In this document: positions 53,501 to 63,995 of the stretch, one piece after another | How the letters are laid out: each line of letters begins with the position of its first letter | How positions within the stretch are numbered: position 1 is the first letter of the stretch | Source: Tubulanus polymorphus | Taxonomy: Eukaryota; Nemertea; Palaeonemertea; Tubulaniformes; Tubulanidae | Assembly: GCF_964204645.1 (NCBI RefSeq) | Contig: NC_134028.1 | Location: 5,926,501-5,990,500 of the forward strand | Length of the DNA: 64,000 nucleotides | Direction of reading: 5' to 3' | Program-made: the position numbers and the translations under genes | The notes under the pieces: model-generated | The model's input: only the letters and a program-made list of their open reading frames with translations | Database searches by the model: none | What the model was told of the DNA's origin: nothing

Positions 53501-56500
53501 GCTTACCAATCGTAAGCTCGCTCACATCGACACATTCAAGCAACTGATCGTATCCAGCCAGTTCCTCTCATGCACCGAAAACTGCCTTGCAACTAGTTGT
53601 CTCCAATCGCACTGTCGATGTGCGCTAGGCTTAATGATTAACAACCTCTACACCTGTAAACAGTATGATATCATCTATGCTTTAAGTTAATATTATCATG
53701 TTAACAGGTTATGTTTATTCATACGTATGTAAAGAACAGAACGGAAACCATAACTCTGTATAATACTGCAGCGTTCTCATTTAATACCAACAAGTTAATA
53801 TACAACTATCTATGCCATGAAACTATAGTTAGCAGACGAATATCGGAAATCCAAAAGTTAAATCAGAAATCTTCGATATCGAAAGTTAGAACGCGTGGCC
53901 ACTTTTATTTGATACGCTTTTTCCCAAACTATTTCCTGACATGCACGTTGTTTCCCTGACTTGATTGATACCAAAGAATTAACACAGTCCAATAGGCCTA
54001 CGTAAGACGGAATCTGTTCGACTTTACGCACGTTTTAGCAATCTCAATAATTCTCAACAAAAATTCGGCAACTGTGGCCACCCTGTAGAAATACTGAACA
54101 ACTCTTTCAGGTTTCATGTATCCCAATAAATCACTATTTGCGAGTTCATGTCTAACGACGTTCTGAAGTACCGTCGACATTTTTTCCCCGGGATATCATT
54201 AATTGCAGGTGTCTCGACTCAGCCTCGGGAGGAGAGAGCGGTTCTAAATGATTTAAAAACTCGCCGCTTTCCATTTCGAAGAATTGATAGGTGCGGTATT
54301 CACACGTGGGCGAAATCGCTAACACGGTGCGTGTGTGCTACTGTGGCCTTACACAATCGTATTCATAGGTTAAGTCGATGCACACACCTCGGGAATAGCG
54401 ATAATTCTTACCTGGAGCCGGCGGTGCTACGGTGAAACTTCGGTCGTTTATACATAACTTGAACGAATTCTGCATCAGTATATCGACCGACGTCGACTTG
54501 GCTATTCTCGTCCCATCTGAAAAATTGACAAAATTTTGTTTTTTCAAATAATCTGATCGGTGTCATTTAAAGTTAATGTGGTTGGTAAAAATTTGCGGTT
54601 GGTAAAAATTTCAAATATTTATCTCCATGTGATGGGAAATACAGTATTTCAGCAATTTCATGTAAAAAAATACAGTATTTTCAGATTCACACATTACGGC
54701 TCAATCCAGGAAACATGGAAACAGGATATAGCAACATGTTTCTGTGTTTCCCTACGTCATGGGCGTTGGGCTTTACGAGAAGTGAGAAACGCAGTTTCAG
54801 GGAACAACTTGTTCAAACATGTTTAACTCCGTTTCCTCGCGTCACGTGCATGTATTTAGAATCTGCCGGGCCGATTCATGCCAGATTCCATCATCAACGT
54901 TTAAAATAACGCGTATAAAAATGCGCGCAACTAATAGGTGAATTATCTGAAGATTTCGAAAAATGGCATCTTCATGAATAAACCATGAATCAGACAGCCT
55001 CACAAGCACCGTTAGTGGAATCAAGGCTCCGATGATAAATCAGTGAGCCTCAGTACTGAGAAAAAATAATTCAAGGGAGACAAGGATTCTCATTAGTTCA
55101 GTGGGAATCAAAAGGTTGCTCCCCCACTGAGACGCCCCTGAAATACCACTTTGTCAATGATCCTCACAAGTCTAACTTTAGCAGCAACTGGTCGCTGGTT
55201 GAAGAAACCTAATCAGTACAAGCCGAATGTCCTAAACTAATTAGCTTATAAGATTAATTAGGCTAATAACACTCGTTGACGTTAGCGATATTGGAGAGTT
55301 AGGAATGCAAAATTCTACATTCTCAATGGAAAGGTCAAAATTCTGAAATTGTTGTAGAACTCTTAAAAGATCATTTACCTAAGTAGCTCACGTTTCATTG
55401 GACAGTGTTTCCAATTCTGAATGAGGCGGGCCAACATGAGTGTTGATGTTTCTAAACGTGCTTTAAATAAGCGATTCTTATAAAAGACATTAGGTTAATG
55501 TTTGCCTTGTATATGTTTTATTATTCAGCATGTATGGCGCGGATACATTTAGATCAATTATTGACAGCATTCAAGAGCCTAATTGGAATACGACATGGAT
55601 AATGATAGGGGACTTCTAGTAATGACAACATTTTTAGAGCTAACTTTGGGCGGAAAAAATTCCCAATTGTTAAGATTCTTCGATGTAATGGCCACAAAAT
55701 CAAAATTCTGTAACTGGGCTCAGCGAGAGGTGTCTCATTTTAGCTACTACTAGGCCTAATCATAATTTCATTTTGAGAAACCAGCTCTTCGGTCGACATG
55801 TTTTTCAAGCAGTTTGCGCTTGAGGTAACGAAATCTAGACATCTGGGCTGGCTCCCAGATCCCAACTTTCCGAATAATACTGCATAACATGAAGATTTCA
55901 TAAATATTTCCGGGCGGCCGTCTTTAAAAAAGGGCCCCGTATGAGTGGGCACCCATTCTAAAATTGAAGCCATGTTACTATCAAACCTATGGCCAATTTC
56001 ATAAAATCCTCATAATATGCAGTACATATTATTCTGCGTGGGAGCCAGACTAACTTATGTCATCCCACATTCGACACCATCCATCAGTTCTCTCCCCGAC
56101 AACGACGCAAACGTTTACGGATAAATGTTTTAGCGAACAGCGCTTTTGACTTTCAAATCTGATGTTGAATCAAGATCGAAATAACGCCGACGCCGATGTT
56201 TACCCGAAACGTCAGATCTCTGCCGTGAATCTCGACAATAAAAGCTCAAATATTTTCCCTCGAGAATATCGTCGACGGTATCGCCGGTCGGTACGGTAGT
56301 TTTTCTCTATTTATCCGGGTAATACCGGTATATTGTCTCTGCGCCCGCCGCCGGTAAATGTAAACCGGACTCGGTGAGCATAACGTAATCAGGGGGCAAC
56401 ATTCAGAGCGATATTCTGACAAAGTGTAGTATCATTTACATAATTTGATAACATCGCAATGATTGCTTGAATCTGCCCCGGTATACAAACTATCAGAGCG

Positions 56501-58050
56501 CATTTATTATATTCAACTGAAACCAGTCAGCTGAGTACAGCAGAACATTTGATTGTTCCAGATCATTTCGGCTATGTAATGACCGTTTATCTAAATCCAA
56601 GGGCTGGGATTTTCATTTTTCAGACAAGCTCTAACATAATCCTGGGGCCAATTGCACAGTCATGGCTTAGGCCACAAGTAATTGATACCTTGTTTCTTAT
56701 CCTGTGAAAATTTCAAACCTAGGTTTGTATGCGGAAAACACAACACAAGTGAAAAAAATAAAACACAAAAATCCTGACTTGACAATATTGTTACACAAGT
56801 ACTTAATCTGCATTGGTATAGATTTGAGACCGGTCCAAGACCAACTTAGCTCTATAGCCAATCTTAACGAATTAAAACGAGTCTTATGATTTAAGAACAC
56901 TTTTTGGAGTTAAGTCATGACTGTGCAACTGGGCCTAGAGGTTGAATTCTAGCCCCGCGTTATTGGTCCCCTATAAGTTCTCGGTTTAAGTCTTCCCACA
57001 ATGAGAAACAAATTCGGAGGTTGGCACAGAATCATTCAACGCAACTCCAGTTTTTCAGCAAGGTCAATAAGTACCATAACCACTAGTATCATCATATGTA
57101 CCTTGGATTACGTTTATGTCTAGAGGCTTACCGCTAGTTCATGAAAGTGTGCCATAGAATAATCAACTCTGACATTTTATTGCGCATTTTATTATTTCCA
57201 AGAAACTATTCACTGATTATGAGATTTCTAAAAATATCTTAGGCAGTCGTGAAAAGGCTTCATTTCTTCTCGCGAGACTACCCCGCCCTTTTTCTCATTA
57301 GCGCGCGGCAGATACCCGTGGACTGCTAGTGTCAGTTTGTACGTAGATGAATCGATTGATTGTTCTAGCAGATATAACCTGGCGACTAAGCTCTAGTGTA
57401 ATCTGATTTCAAATCCAATTTCATCCTCTCTCCCTCTCTCTCTCTCTCAATAACGTCATCTGGTTGAGAAGAGGCACGCCGTTTTGTAAAAGTTCATTAG
57501 CTGTAGAACTATACCTCACGCTGCACGTTCGTAGTTCAGCGGGAGACGCAGAAAATGTTGTTTTAAATCAAACCCTCGCGGCAGATGAGAATTCTGCGCA
57601 TCCTTTGAATTTCGTCGATACTATCTCAACCGCAGTAAATATTTTGACTTTGAAACGGCAGAGAGAAATTCACTAGCACAAATTAACCCTAAGATACCAA
57701 TGAAACTAAATAGTGAGTCTGCTGGGTCCGTGGGGGCCAAGTATATAGCTTGGGTAGTCAGGGCGCTCTTTGTAAAACACAAAATGGCTATACAGCTAAG
57801 GGTCGAGGCATCATCCACATGCATAGGCCTACGTATGATACCGATTAGGGCCAAATGATGATAGATAGTAACTTCTTACCTTCCGTATAGATGGCAGCAC
57901 GGTCAATACCCTTGTCCTCCTCTTGTAGGAAAGTAATGAAATCGCTGACAGTGTGGCTGATCGGTTTCAGAGTGAATTGACATTTCTCTATACGAGAAGG
58001 TAAAGGCACCGAAATCACCGGTAATCCATTGTGGTACGAAACAGTCACAT
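47565..58050 (-). CDS. MCU: Mitochondrial calcium uniporter, N-terminal exon(s) not found
   Basis: Minus-strand exons: 58050-57880, 54516-54412, 50248-50088, 49697-49494, 47801-47565; 878 nt, about 292 residues after the transit peptide. MCU is the pore subunit of the inner-membrane Ca2+ channel. The first exon seen encodes the start of the N-terminal beta-grasp-like domain ([42 protein letters not shown]), then [15 protein letters not shown], a coiled coil ([19 protein letters not shown]), TM1, the acidic pore loop [10 protein letters not shown] (DIME), TM2 and the C-terminal coiled coil ending [14 protein letters not shown]. The frame enters 58050 in phase 1, so at least one upstream exon with the mitochondrial presequence is missing; I could not find it before 64000. 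Introns of 3-4 kb are packed with mobile elements. Confidence 0.95.
47814..49481. other. MCU intron, no gene seen
   Basis: AT-rich intron. The open frame at 48551-48919 on minus has no recognisable content. A degenerate dispersed repeat lies at about 49203-49380. Confidence 0.5.
49203..49380. repeat. Degenerate dispersed repeat (TTTCCCTGATTTTCC type)
   Basis: CCATTTACAAA..GTTAGTTTCCCTGATTTTCC..AAAATTCC..GTGAATC matches, in order, the copy at about 60645-60850 (CCATTTACAAA..TTAGTTTTCCTTACGG..AAAATTCCAAGTGAATC..CAACTTATTCA). Inside an MCU intron. Confidence 0.65.
49835..49991. mobile_element. Short MITE of the CCCTTTCAGTGC family
   Basis: The right end, read on minus, is CCCTTTCAGTGCATCC followed by AGTGCGGTGTATTG; the left end is AGTGTCTACACCATGGTGCGGTGTATTG. 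About 155 bp, in an MCU intron. Related to 31625-31679 and 62991-63091. Confidence 0.68.
50373..50508. mobile_element. MITE with CAGTTGCACAGTC-type ends, copy 1
   Basis: The left end is GGGGCCAGTTGCATAGTC; the reverse complement of the right end is GACTGGTTGCACAGTCGTGACTTGA. The interior CTAAGACCAACTTAG..ATAGCCAATCT..GATTTAAGA is shared with copy 2 at 56643-56936. Confidence 0.82.
53275..53633. mobile_element. Inverted-repeat element with AAGCCTAGCGCACATCGAC ends
   Basis: The left end at 53275-53318 (AAGCCTAGCGCACATCGACA.. then GCGATTGGAGACAACTAGTTGC) is repeated inverted at 53589-53633. The interior has multiple GCAACTGG/CCAGTTGC and ACATCGA motifs in both orientations, as in subterminal repeats bound by transposases. 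About 360 bp; no transposase. In an MCU intron. Confidence 0.85.
53895..53972. repeat. Dispersed repeat, pair with 59758-59835
   Basis: Shares CCAAACT..TCCCTGA..TGCACGTTGTTT.CCCTGACTTGAT with 59758-59835 in the same orientation. Part of a diffuse family with repeated TTTCCCTGA words. Confidence 0.65.
54517..57879. other. MCU intron with one MITE
   Basis: 3.4 kb. Holds MITE copy 2 (56643-56936) and a CT microsatellite (about 57425-57450). No gene supported. Confidence 0.5.
56643..56936. mobile_element. MITE with CAGTTGCACAGTC-type ends, copy 2
   Basis: The left end is GGGGCCAATTGCACAGTCATGGCTTA; the reverse complement of the right end is GGCCCAGTTGCACAGTCATGACTTA. The shared interior (AAGACCAACTTAGCTC..ATAGCCAATCT..GATTTAAGA) identifies it as the same family as 50373-50508, with roughly 150 bp extra in the left half. 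Confidence 0.85.
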
Positions 58051-59557
58051 CTGAAAATCAGAACATATCGAGACATTATAGAGAAAATACCGGTATGAAA
58101 ATAAAGCCAAGCCAGGGGCGGAACCAGACGGGAGTACAATGTGGCAATTTTCCTCTGCCCTTTTGAAAAACAATGGCAACTTTTCTACCTGTAACTAATA
58201 GAGCAAAAGGCTGCTGCCCAAAAACTTAACTTACATTCTTTCAAGTGCCTGAAAATTGCAATAAATTGCACTGAAAGTCCACAATATTCCAGACCCCGGT
58301 TTACTCTACGTGGATACTTGGCCCATTTTCATTATGAGCCCTCTTCATTTCTTTGCTCTCCTGCCAAATTCAACCACTGTAGGCAATGAGTAACCCTGCG
58401 AGGAAGAGTGGGTGAGAGGGAGAGATGGCAAAGGTTTGGCAAAGGGCAAGCAAGAGAGGATAGGACAAGTAGATTGTTGCTGTCTGAAATCATATTACAA
58501 CTCTCTACGAACTAATGACTAATCAAGTCAAGAGACGTCTCGAGATGAGCCGCTGATAAACCCGCCGGTCCTCTTATCAATAAGCTTTCGTAATTATCTA
58601 GTCTCTTTGATATGAACTAACATCGGTAAGGAGAGACGAGGTTTCTCGTTGAATGTTTAACCGAAGTAAACACGCAACGTCGTACGTGTCTCCGCTCTCA
58701 TTCTCCGCGAATTCAACGCTCGTGAAGTGTGACAAACAAGTCACTGGAGAATCAGTCGCATGTCTAATTTCCCTTGTTTCCGTAATTTGATTTCCAGCGC
58801 CGCCGCGCGGCTTTAATTGTTTCTCGTTAATCGTAAATAAAGCCATCCGTCGGAACGAGACCGGCCGGATCGGACTATATACACTTTTAACTCGAGCGCC
58901 GGAACTCTCCGATAATTCCAGCCGCACTCGCGCCAATAACATACGTCGCCCAATCGCCCGTTAATGGATCCAACTAAAACCGAGGCAACTAATAATCTAG
59001 AAAACGTCGTCTCCGGAAAGCCGCGAGCAATCAAAGCGTATCGGAATTTTTATGCGGATTTATCGCCAGCTAATGCAACACACAAACAAGTCGGAAATAG
59101 TTTAAATAGCATTCCAGTGCGTAGGAATATTTTTTCACCTGCCTGAATCACGAGTCTTAGACGAGATAACCGACGCGTTTCTAAATCTAGTTTCAACAAG
59201 TGGCTTTATTTCTAGAAATGATAGATAGATTGATACGAGCAGCTCTGTATAGCTACGAGTAGTATAGATATCACCACTCACTATGGAGACTGAGAGAGTA
59301 TGACTCGGTGAATGTAACATAATGAAACCATTAAATGTTTTAGAGTGTCATTAGAGTGATATGTTTGATACTAAATCAATAATTTATTACCCACTGAATT
59401 CATCTAGATATCTAGATAGTTGATGATAATGATGATGATGGTATAAACCCTGAATTCATCTATTTGGCCCAGCCTAGTATAAGTTGAATTATGAAACTAG
59501 CTGAAGGGTTCTATAGCCCTATCATTCAGGCCTATAGTATGGAGGCTCGAATGAAAC

Positions 59558-59596
59558 ATATAGACCTGCTCATTTCATATAGACCTGCTCATTTAT
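59558..59596. repeat. 19-bp direct repeat (2 copies)
   Basis: CATATAGACCTGCTCATTT occurs twice in a row. Confidence 0.9.
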
Positions 59597-59757
59597 AACT
59601 CTAAAATGAAGCAGAAACTATTTCACTTAGAACTATTACAACATAATATTTTCATAAATTCTATCTAAAATTCTCTTTGGGGGGGAGGGAGCCCCAGACT
59701 CCTCTTATCGAATCCACCCTCATATTCCCCACGCAACAGGCCTTCAACTTTTGAGGG

Positions 59758-59940
59758 AACAATTTGACTTGCTTTTCCCCAAACTGCTCCCTGATGTGCA
59801 CGTTGTTTTCCCTGACTTGATATGCTGAGAATCCTATAGTCAAATATGAAAAACATAGACAGAAACTGTTTAATTATATACGCGAGATCCAGCAATCTCA
59901 ACAAATTTTCCTGACGTTTCCCCGATTTCCAGGTAAGTGT
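59758..59940. repeat. Dispersed repeat related to 53895-53972
   Basis: CCAAACTGCTCCCTGATGTGC..GTTTTCCCTGACTTGATATG, followed by CAATCTCAACAAATTTTCCTGACGTTTCCCCGATTTCC; same TTTCCCTGA-type word usage as the other copies. Confidence 0.6.
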
Positions 59941-60472
59941 TCATTTAAAATCTTGCATAGTCCCAGATTAAACCGACCTTCGTTATGTTTTTTTAAAATC
60001 TAAACTTGAATAGAAAATTGACAACGTTCTATGACAACGTTTCACCGATTGAATCCAATCACTACGGCAGCTTAACGTAGAAAAAACCCGATGATTCGGC
60101 AACAGCTCTTAATGAAATATTAACGATACAGAAATAATGACTCGACGCCCGAACGTGCAGCACATCTATCTGCTTTCTAATCAACACTGTGAACTACATC
60201 GATCCGAAAAACACAACATTATTGCGAATCAAATAACAAAAAAAATATGCGCCGAAAGAAATTTTCTCTGGGTTATTCGATCGAGCGCATTGCTAGGTTT
60301 ATCGATATAGTTCCACTCGACTGTGCGGGTGGGTAGCTGGCTGGCTCGATTGCGAAGCAAGTTTCGTATTTTTTCTGCTAATCGACATTCATAAAGCTGT
60401 AATAATTGCGTCATAGAAACGTCTGTTTAACAGTAGATATAGATTTGTCATCAGCGAGTCAATCAACTAACA

Positions 60473-60580
60473 CTCTCCTCTCCTCCCTCTCTTTCCCTCT
60501 CTCCCTCCCTCCCTCCCCTCTCCCCTCTTTCCCTCTCCCTCTCCCCCTCCCTCTCTTTCCCTCTCCTTCTCTTTGTCTCT
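60473..60580. repeat. Polypyrimidine (CT) tract, about 108 bp
   Basis: Almost uninterrupted C/T on the plus strand with CCCTCTC- and CTCCCT-type words. Partial mirror symmetry could allow triplex (H-DNA). Confidence 0.95.
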
Positions 60581-60644
60581 ATGCATACAGAGAAATTATT
60601 TTCTTGTGCGAAAACGTTGTGCATATTATATTGATATCAAATCT

Positions 60645-60850
60645 AATGGCTGACCAGGGTGGCCACCCTACCCCCATTTACAAATATCCTTAGTTTTCCT
60701 TACGGTGAGCCTAACAAAAAATTCCAAGTGAATCTGTGGCAGGTGTATGGACAAATTTCTCGGTTAACAATGTGACAACTTATTCAATTTTCATTGATTC
60801 ACGTATCAATAAAGAAACGCGTGGTCAATAGCATATCCCAATTCCCTGAA
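60645..60850. repeat. Dispersed repeat related to 49203-49380
   Basis: GGCCACC..CCATTTACAAA..TTAGTTTTCC..AAAATTCCAAGTGAATC..CAACTTATTCAATTTTCAT..GATTCACGTA corresponds in order to the copy in the downstream MCU intron. Confidence 0.65.
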
Positions 60851-62286
60851 TTTTCTAGGTTTCTTTTTTCATAGGCGCCCCCAGGGGTTTTAGCATTAAT
60901 CCAGCATCCAAGCACTATGTCTGGTGTTTGGTGGGCCTCCCCCAAAAAACTTTTTTGAAAATTGGAGGCTTTAGAGACGTTTTCCAGGCTCTAAATGAAT
61001 CATTTAGAGGTAAAAGACTAGTCAAATTGGCAAGAAAAATCTTGAACATTGATTACATAGTAACTTGAGAAGTAAGCTATCTCGAAAAGGGGTGCGTCCG
61101 CTACCCCCACACCCCTCTCGGGGACGCCTATGTTTTTTATACGAAGTTTCTTGAATTCCGCGAGTTTTCCAGGTCGACAAATTCGGCTGAAGACAGGATG
61201 TAAAATCTGATTCGAGCGAAACGTTTAAAGCCGCAGCCAGCGAGTCATTATACGATCAAGCCGTTTTCGTGCCGATAATTTTTACCTGGTACGTCGTCTA
61301 CGAGGCGAATTCATAAACCTACGCGTTATAGATGATTATAGGAAATCGAAGAGTTCAGCGCGACGCGAAACCCGACCTGTCTGTCGTCTCCGCCGCCGAA
61401 GGTTAGTTGACATTTTCTCAAAGCTTCGAAGCGTTTTTCGCGGCGTTAAATGTATCTTTAAATGTTTAATCGGTTCATTTGAAACGTCAATTTCAACCGA
61501 CCAATATTCGATCGAATTTCAATCAGGAAAATGTATTCGTCGCATAGGGCCTATACCAGGATGAAAACGTTAAACATCCTATACACCCACGATCTTTTAA
61601 AACATTTATCTCTCTGAATGAAAAGATTTCCGGGTTTCGAAATCGATTTCATAAACAGAGATACACCATATTCAGATTCGATTGCGAAGGTAATCTGATA
61701 TCCTGTATACCACGAATTAATGGCTTTTTAAAAATAATTATGTAGAATAATGACATATATGCCTGATGGCAGTAAACATCTGACACCTTTGTCGTTTTTT
61801 TTTATCAGCAGCTGAAATATCAGAGAGCAACAGTAGAAAGGACGCAACAATGACTATTAAATTTGAATCTCTCGCGTTCATATTCAATTACTCGAGCCAG
61901 GGGCAGATGTAGAGGGGTCACGGGGTGCAAACCTCCTTTTTCAAATGTTTTGCAAAAAATGTCTGGAAAAGGTAAGTTATAAAACTAGAATACAGTTTTT
62001 GAAAATATTGATTTCAAATGCGAGAAAGCCCACGCAAAAGCATCCATTTTTGGAAGCGTACTAGCAAATGCCACTTCGTGGGGTCACTGCAAAAACGAAT
62101 TTTCAAATTTCTAGATTTGATACGCCGTGAGCCTGAGGCAGACCCCGAGGTGGTGCGATAAAATCTAGGCCGACTAGCTCAACAGCATTCAGTATGAGCG
62201 GATTCATGAAAAGATACAGCATCAAGATTATTCAATGTTTCCGCTGTGTGAGATGATTCATAATGTGAAATAGCAGCATAGACGAA

Positions 62287-62441
62287 ACCAAGCATCACTG
62301 ATAAAATGACCCACAAAACCAAGCATCACTGATAAAATGACCCACAAAACCAAGCATTACTGATAAAATGACCCACAAAACCAAGCATCACTGATAAAAT
62401 GACCCACAAGACCAATCATCACTGATAAAATGACCCGCTAA
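62287..62441. repeat. 31-bp tandem array, five copies
   Basis: Unit ACCAAGCATCACTG + ATAAAATGACCCACAAA, starting near 62287, 62318, 62349, 62380 and 62411; the last copy is the most diverged (ACCAATCATCACTG, CCCGCTAAA). Confidence 0.97.
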
Positions 62442-62990
62442 ATCTGGCCCCGTGTTCCCTGCACTTGTAATATCAATAAAACGAATGTCTGATCGGATAT
62501 AAACCATTGTCTTTATTCATATATTCATTTTTTATTTCTCGGTGCGTTACAGTACGAAGCATGAAGCGCATAGTAATAACACAACTGTGAACGAGGGGCG
62601 TTAATTTCTCATCACAACCGACGAGTAAGAGCCTCGGCTTGACATACGGTGTCAGCTTATCATCAGAACTTATCATCCCGCGATATAATTCGCAATTACA
62701 CGGACCAGCATCGCATCTACTACACGGAAAGTCTGGAATGACCAATCATGTTGACGAGCTGTGATGTAAACATCTAAGCGGAATAGAAGAATCAAACACT
62801 TACTGTAGATAATGAAGAATTCCCACAATCGAATTTTATATTTATTTTTCAGTCAATGTTCGGCCGTTGATTGACAGCCATCATCAGGTGGAGTTTTCCA
62901 ACAGCAGAAACATGGTTTCATCTAAATAGATTCTGTTGTATAACATTCAATTGTGGGATATTCATTTATCTAGAACCTTTAGGCCTAACC

Positions 62991-63091
62991 CTTTCAGTGC
63001 ATCTACACCCCAGTGCGGTGTATAAATCGGTGATGGATTACGCTGGTACATCGCACTTTAGGGTATTAATCAGTCAGCACTGATAGGATTA
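62991..63091. mobile_element. Short MITE of the CCCTTTCAGTGC family
   Basis: The left end is CCCTTTCAGTGCATCTACACC with AGTGCGGTGTAT and AAATCGGTGATGG; the right end, reverse complemented, begins CCTATCAGTGCTGAC. About 100 bp, no ORF. Confidence 0.65.
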
Positions 63092-63317
63092 ATCTAAAAA
63101 CACCGCTCTGCTGGTAAACTTATGAAGCTGTGCGGGTTCGTACATACTAAAAATAATCTACAAAATTCCATGACTTTCCAAGACCTTTCTTCCTAATTTT
63201 CCATGTTATTTCCAGACACGTAGGCCCTACCTCCAAAATTCTATGATTTCCCAGACGTCTAGGGAAATTTCAACTCGGCAACCTAACCAATAGGCCTAAC
63301 AGTCGAGCAAGGCATAC

Positions 63318-63495
63318 CTTTACCTAAATGGTTCTCCCAAGAACCCTGTCAAGAACCATTTGATAATATTGAAAGGGTTCTAACAAGAACCCTTTATACG
63401 AAATGGTTCTTCAAACCTTTAGGGGTTCTCCCTGGGAGGCAAGCCCAAGAACCCCTAAAGGTTCTACGGTAGAACCCTTTGTTCTAAGAGTGTAG
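63318..63495. mobile_element. Element built of GGTTCT/AGAACC inverted motifs
   Basis: Multiple AAGAACC and GGGTTCT words alternate; AGGGGTTCTCCCTGGG faces CCCAAGAACCCCT around 63420-63458. The right end CCCTTTGTTCTAAGAGTGTA resembles the ends of hAT-like MITEs known from animal genomes. No ORF. Confidence 0.6.
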
Positions 63496-63896
63496 ATTCC
63501 CGAAGATGAAATGTTTGTCATAGGTCATCAGAGGCAACAAAAAGATGTGCATTCAATAAAGACTAGAAAATATCATCATAACACCAAAAATTCTACTAAA
63601 GCGCTGAAATTCCCTAACTTTCAAACACCTGGAAAACAAATTTCTATATAACGATTTCCCAGGATTTTCGCTGTCCACGGAACCCTGCGCGCACTTCCAA
63701 CTCCAGGATCTCAGGAGAGAAATCATCATCATCGCCGAAACAAAGAATCGATATCTTATTAACGAGGGTACGAAAGTAAGTTAATTAGAGAGACGTGGTA
63801 CTCTTAACTAACGCACGCGCGCGCAAAGTGGCGAATCCAATAAATGGACAGAGAACACCGATGCACATTTAAACGTATCGCCAGTCGATACAGAAT

Positions 63897-63995
63897 TGAT
63901 ACAAATCAATTACAGGTTCATTCGTATTTATCGAAGGCCGAATAGAAAGTTTCGTTGATGTACGCCGGGCAATAATCGACGACGACAGCCATGTT
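63897..63995 (-). CDS. Possible terminal exon of an unidentified gene, cut by window edge
   Basis: On the minus strand, an open stretch from the right edge encodes MAVVVDYCPAYINETFYSAF plus DKYE and a TGA stop ending near 63921. Codons are GC-balanced (GTC, GCG, TAC, ATC, TTC), like the real exons here and unlike the surrounding AT-rich DNA. CTAAG just before AACATG at the edge could be a splice acceptor. No family recognised, and no AATAAA is seen soon after it. The frame could also be chance. Confidence 0.25.

Larger units (their letters stand above)
50509..54411. other. MCU intron, mostly featureless plus one element
   Basis: Apart from the inverted-repeat element at 53275-53633, a CCCCT run at 52431-52454 and a dispersed repeat near 53895, I find no gene. 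Open frames at 50795-51100, 52082-52342 and 52985-53494 lack recognisable content. Confidence 0.5.
58051..63896. other. Region upstream of the first visible MCU exon, repeat-rich
   Basis: Probably MCU intron 1. Holds a CT-rich tract, several dispersed repeats, a 31-bp tandem array and two short elements. Open frames at 58598-58942 and 62473-62745 (minus) are unrecognised and unsupported by splice context. No mitochondrial presequence exon could be placed. Confidence 0.45.

Noticed and set aside
58598..58942. 114-aa minus ORF upstream of the first visible MCU exon, considered as a transit-peptide exon
   Set aside because: It lacks a phase-1 donor joining to 58050 at the expected place, and it contains acidic stretches (EFAENESGD) unlike a mitochondrial presequence.
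62473..62745. 90-aa minus ORF with a Cys-rich start (CSRCDAGPCNC)
   Set aside because: No signal peptide, no splice context, no family match, and it lies between repeats; too weak to call a gene.
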